Assembly (NCBI GenBank): GCA_964565715.1
Contig: CAZMGG010000069.1
Span: forward strand, 1-29,196
Direction: 5' to 3'
From: CAZMGG01 sp964565715
GTDB lineage: Bacteria > Planctomycetota > UBA1135 > UBA2386
DNA: 29,196 nt
Below, piece after piece: positions 28,729 through 29,196 of the stretch (position 1 is its first letter; each line of letters opens with the position of its first letter). The notes beneath the pieces were generated by a model. That model was not told where the DNA came from, searched no databases, and saw nothing but the letters and a program-made list of their open reading frames with translations. Position numbers and translations under genes: made by a program.

Positions 28729-29196
28729 CTACTGGTCGCCCGAGCGCAGCGGCACCTCGACGGTCTCCAGCCGTGGTCCGTCCGGCAGGCCGCGCACCAC
28801 GGTGATCCTGACCTTCTGGCCGGCGGTGCGGTTCTTCAACGCGGCGCCGATCTCGTCGAAGCTTCGCACCGGCACCTCGTCAATGGCGACGATCAGGTCG
28901 CCCCAGCTGGTCACGGTGGCCCGCTCCTCGTCGATGCCGAACGGCGTGAGACCCGCCTCGGCGGCACCGAAGCCCGGCGTCACCTCGGTGTAGAGCGCGC
29001 CGTGGCGGTAGCCGCCGGCCAGCGGCACCGGCATGCCGCGGAACTCGGTGGGGTTGCGGATGCCGAGCACCGGCGTCAGCGCCCGGCCGGCGATCAGCCG
29101 CGGCACCACCTCGTTGACCGTGTCCACCGGCACCGCGAAGCCGATGCCGGCGCTGGCGCCGCTGGGGCTGTAGATCGCCGTGGTCACGCCGATCAG
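28729..29196 (-). CDS. HtrA/DegP-like serine protease, C-terminal part (runs off right edge)
   Basis: 155 residues at the C-terminus of a larger protein whose start lies beyond the window. LIGVTTAIYSPSGASAGIGF followed by AVPVDTVNEVVPRLIAGR is the end of the trypsin-like domain of HtrA proteins, just after the active-site serine. Then comes one PDZ domain (about 60-140 of the fragment): GALYTEVTPGFGAAEAGL, GDLIVAIDEVPVRSFDEIG and GQKVRITVVRG. These periplasmic or surface proteases remove misfolded envelope proteins, which fits the neighbouring stress genes. The catalytic triad itself is not in view. It is convergent with the hybrid kinase, with only one base between stops. Confidence 0.85.
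   Translation of the reverse strand: MIGVTTAIYSPSGASAGIGFAVPVDTVNEVVPRLIAGRALTPVLGIRNPTEFRGMPVPLAGGYRHGALYTEVTPGFGAAEAGLTPFGIDEERATVTSWGDLIVAIDEVPVRSFDEIGAALKNRTAGQKVRITVVRGLPDGPRLETVEVPLRSGDQ

Overview
The window is very GC-rich bacterial DNA from a Gram-negative organism. It carries lipopolysaccharide-transport (LptE) and BamD-like outer-membrane lipoproteins, many lipobox proteins and an outer-membrane beta-barrel lipoprotein. A DNRLRE-type secreted protein with a Gly/Leu/Val-rich C-terminal beta domain, together with the CNNM-recO-BamD-like-lptE-ftsH order, suggests Planctomycetota. That assignment is an inference from gene style, not a phylogeny. Two 10-base N runs (319-328 and 9080-9089) are scaffold placeholders, so this is a draft, probably metagenomic, assembly.

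Layout. (1) 1-4615, minus strand: a compact envelope and housekeeping operon read CNNM/CorC-type membrane protein, recO, BamD-like TPR lipoprotein, lptE, ftsH. FtsH runs off the left edge and is split by a gap. (2) 4897-7729: an HDOD-GGDEF signalling protein (minus) faces a sigma-70-family factor (plus). (3) 7793-10189: histidine catabolism, hutI and ftcD, interrupted by the second gap and a stray YD/Rhs-repeat C-terminus. (4) 10195-13121, minus strand: a secreted DNRLRE protein, then a dyad-rich non-coding stretch, then an NTF2-like exported protein, an ECF sigma factor and a coiled-coil lipoprotein in one direction.

(5) 13283-26059: a stress and envelope island. It holds an SRPBCC protein, a 1257-residue double-module hybrid histidine kinase (minus), and then a long run of mostly small plus-strand genes. 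These are a YflT/17M-like glycine-zipper protein, a PRC-barrel protein, an AI-2E-type permease, a beta-barrel lipoprotein, a GGDEF protein with a degenerate receiver, a PA2778/PA2779-like peptidase and membrane-peptide pair, DUF883/YqjD-like and YqjE-like membrane proteins, a DUF1328 peptide, an exported double PRC-barrel protein, another small membrane protein, a disordered 54-residue peptide and a basic protein with a histone-H1-like tail. (6) 26154-28727: a MASE1-PAS-HisKA-HATPase-REC hybrid kinase. (7) The C-terminal PDZ part of an HtrA/DegP-like protease enters from the right edge.

The island combines sensors (two hybrid kinases, an ECF sigma factor, a diguanylate cyclase) with the small envelope proteins that recur in bacterial osmotic, desiccation and general-stress loci. 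I infer a locally regulated envelope-stress locus. Its intergenic spaces carry several hairpins. Two of them (23666-23704 and 24938-24968) share identical 10-bp arms, the same T.G wobble and a CGANC loop, but differ in inner stem length. That is the most distinctive unexplained structure I found. No tRNA, rRNA, CRISPR array or insertion sequence was recognised.
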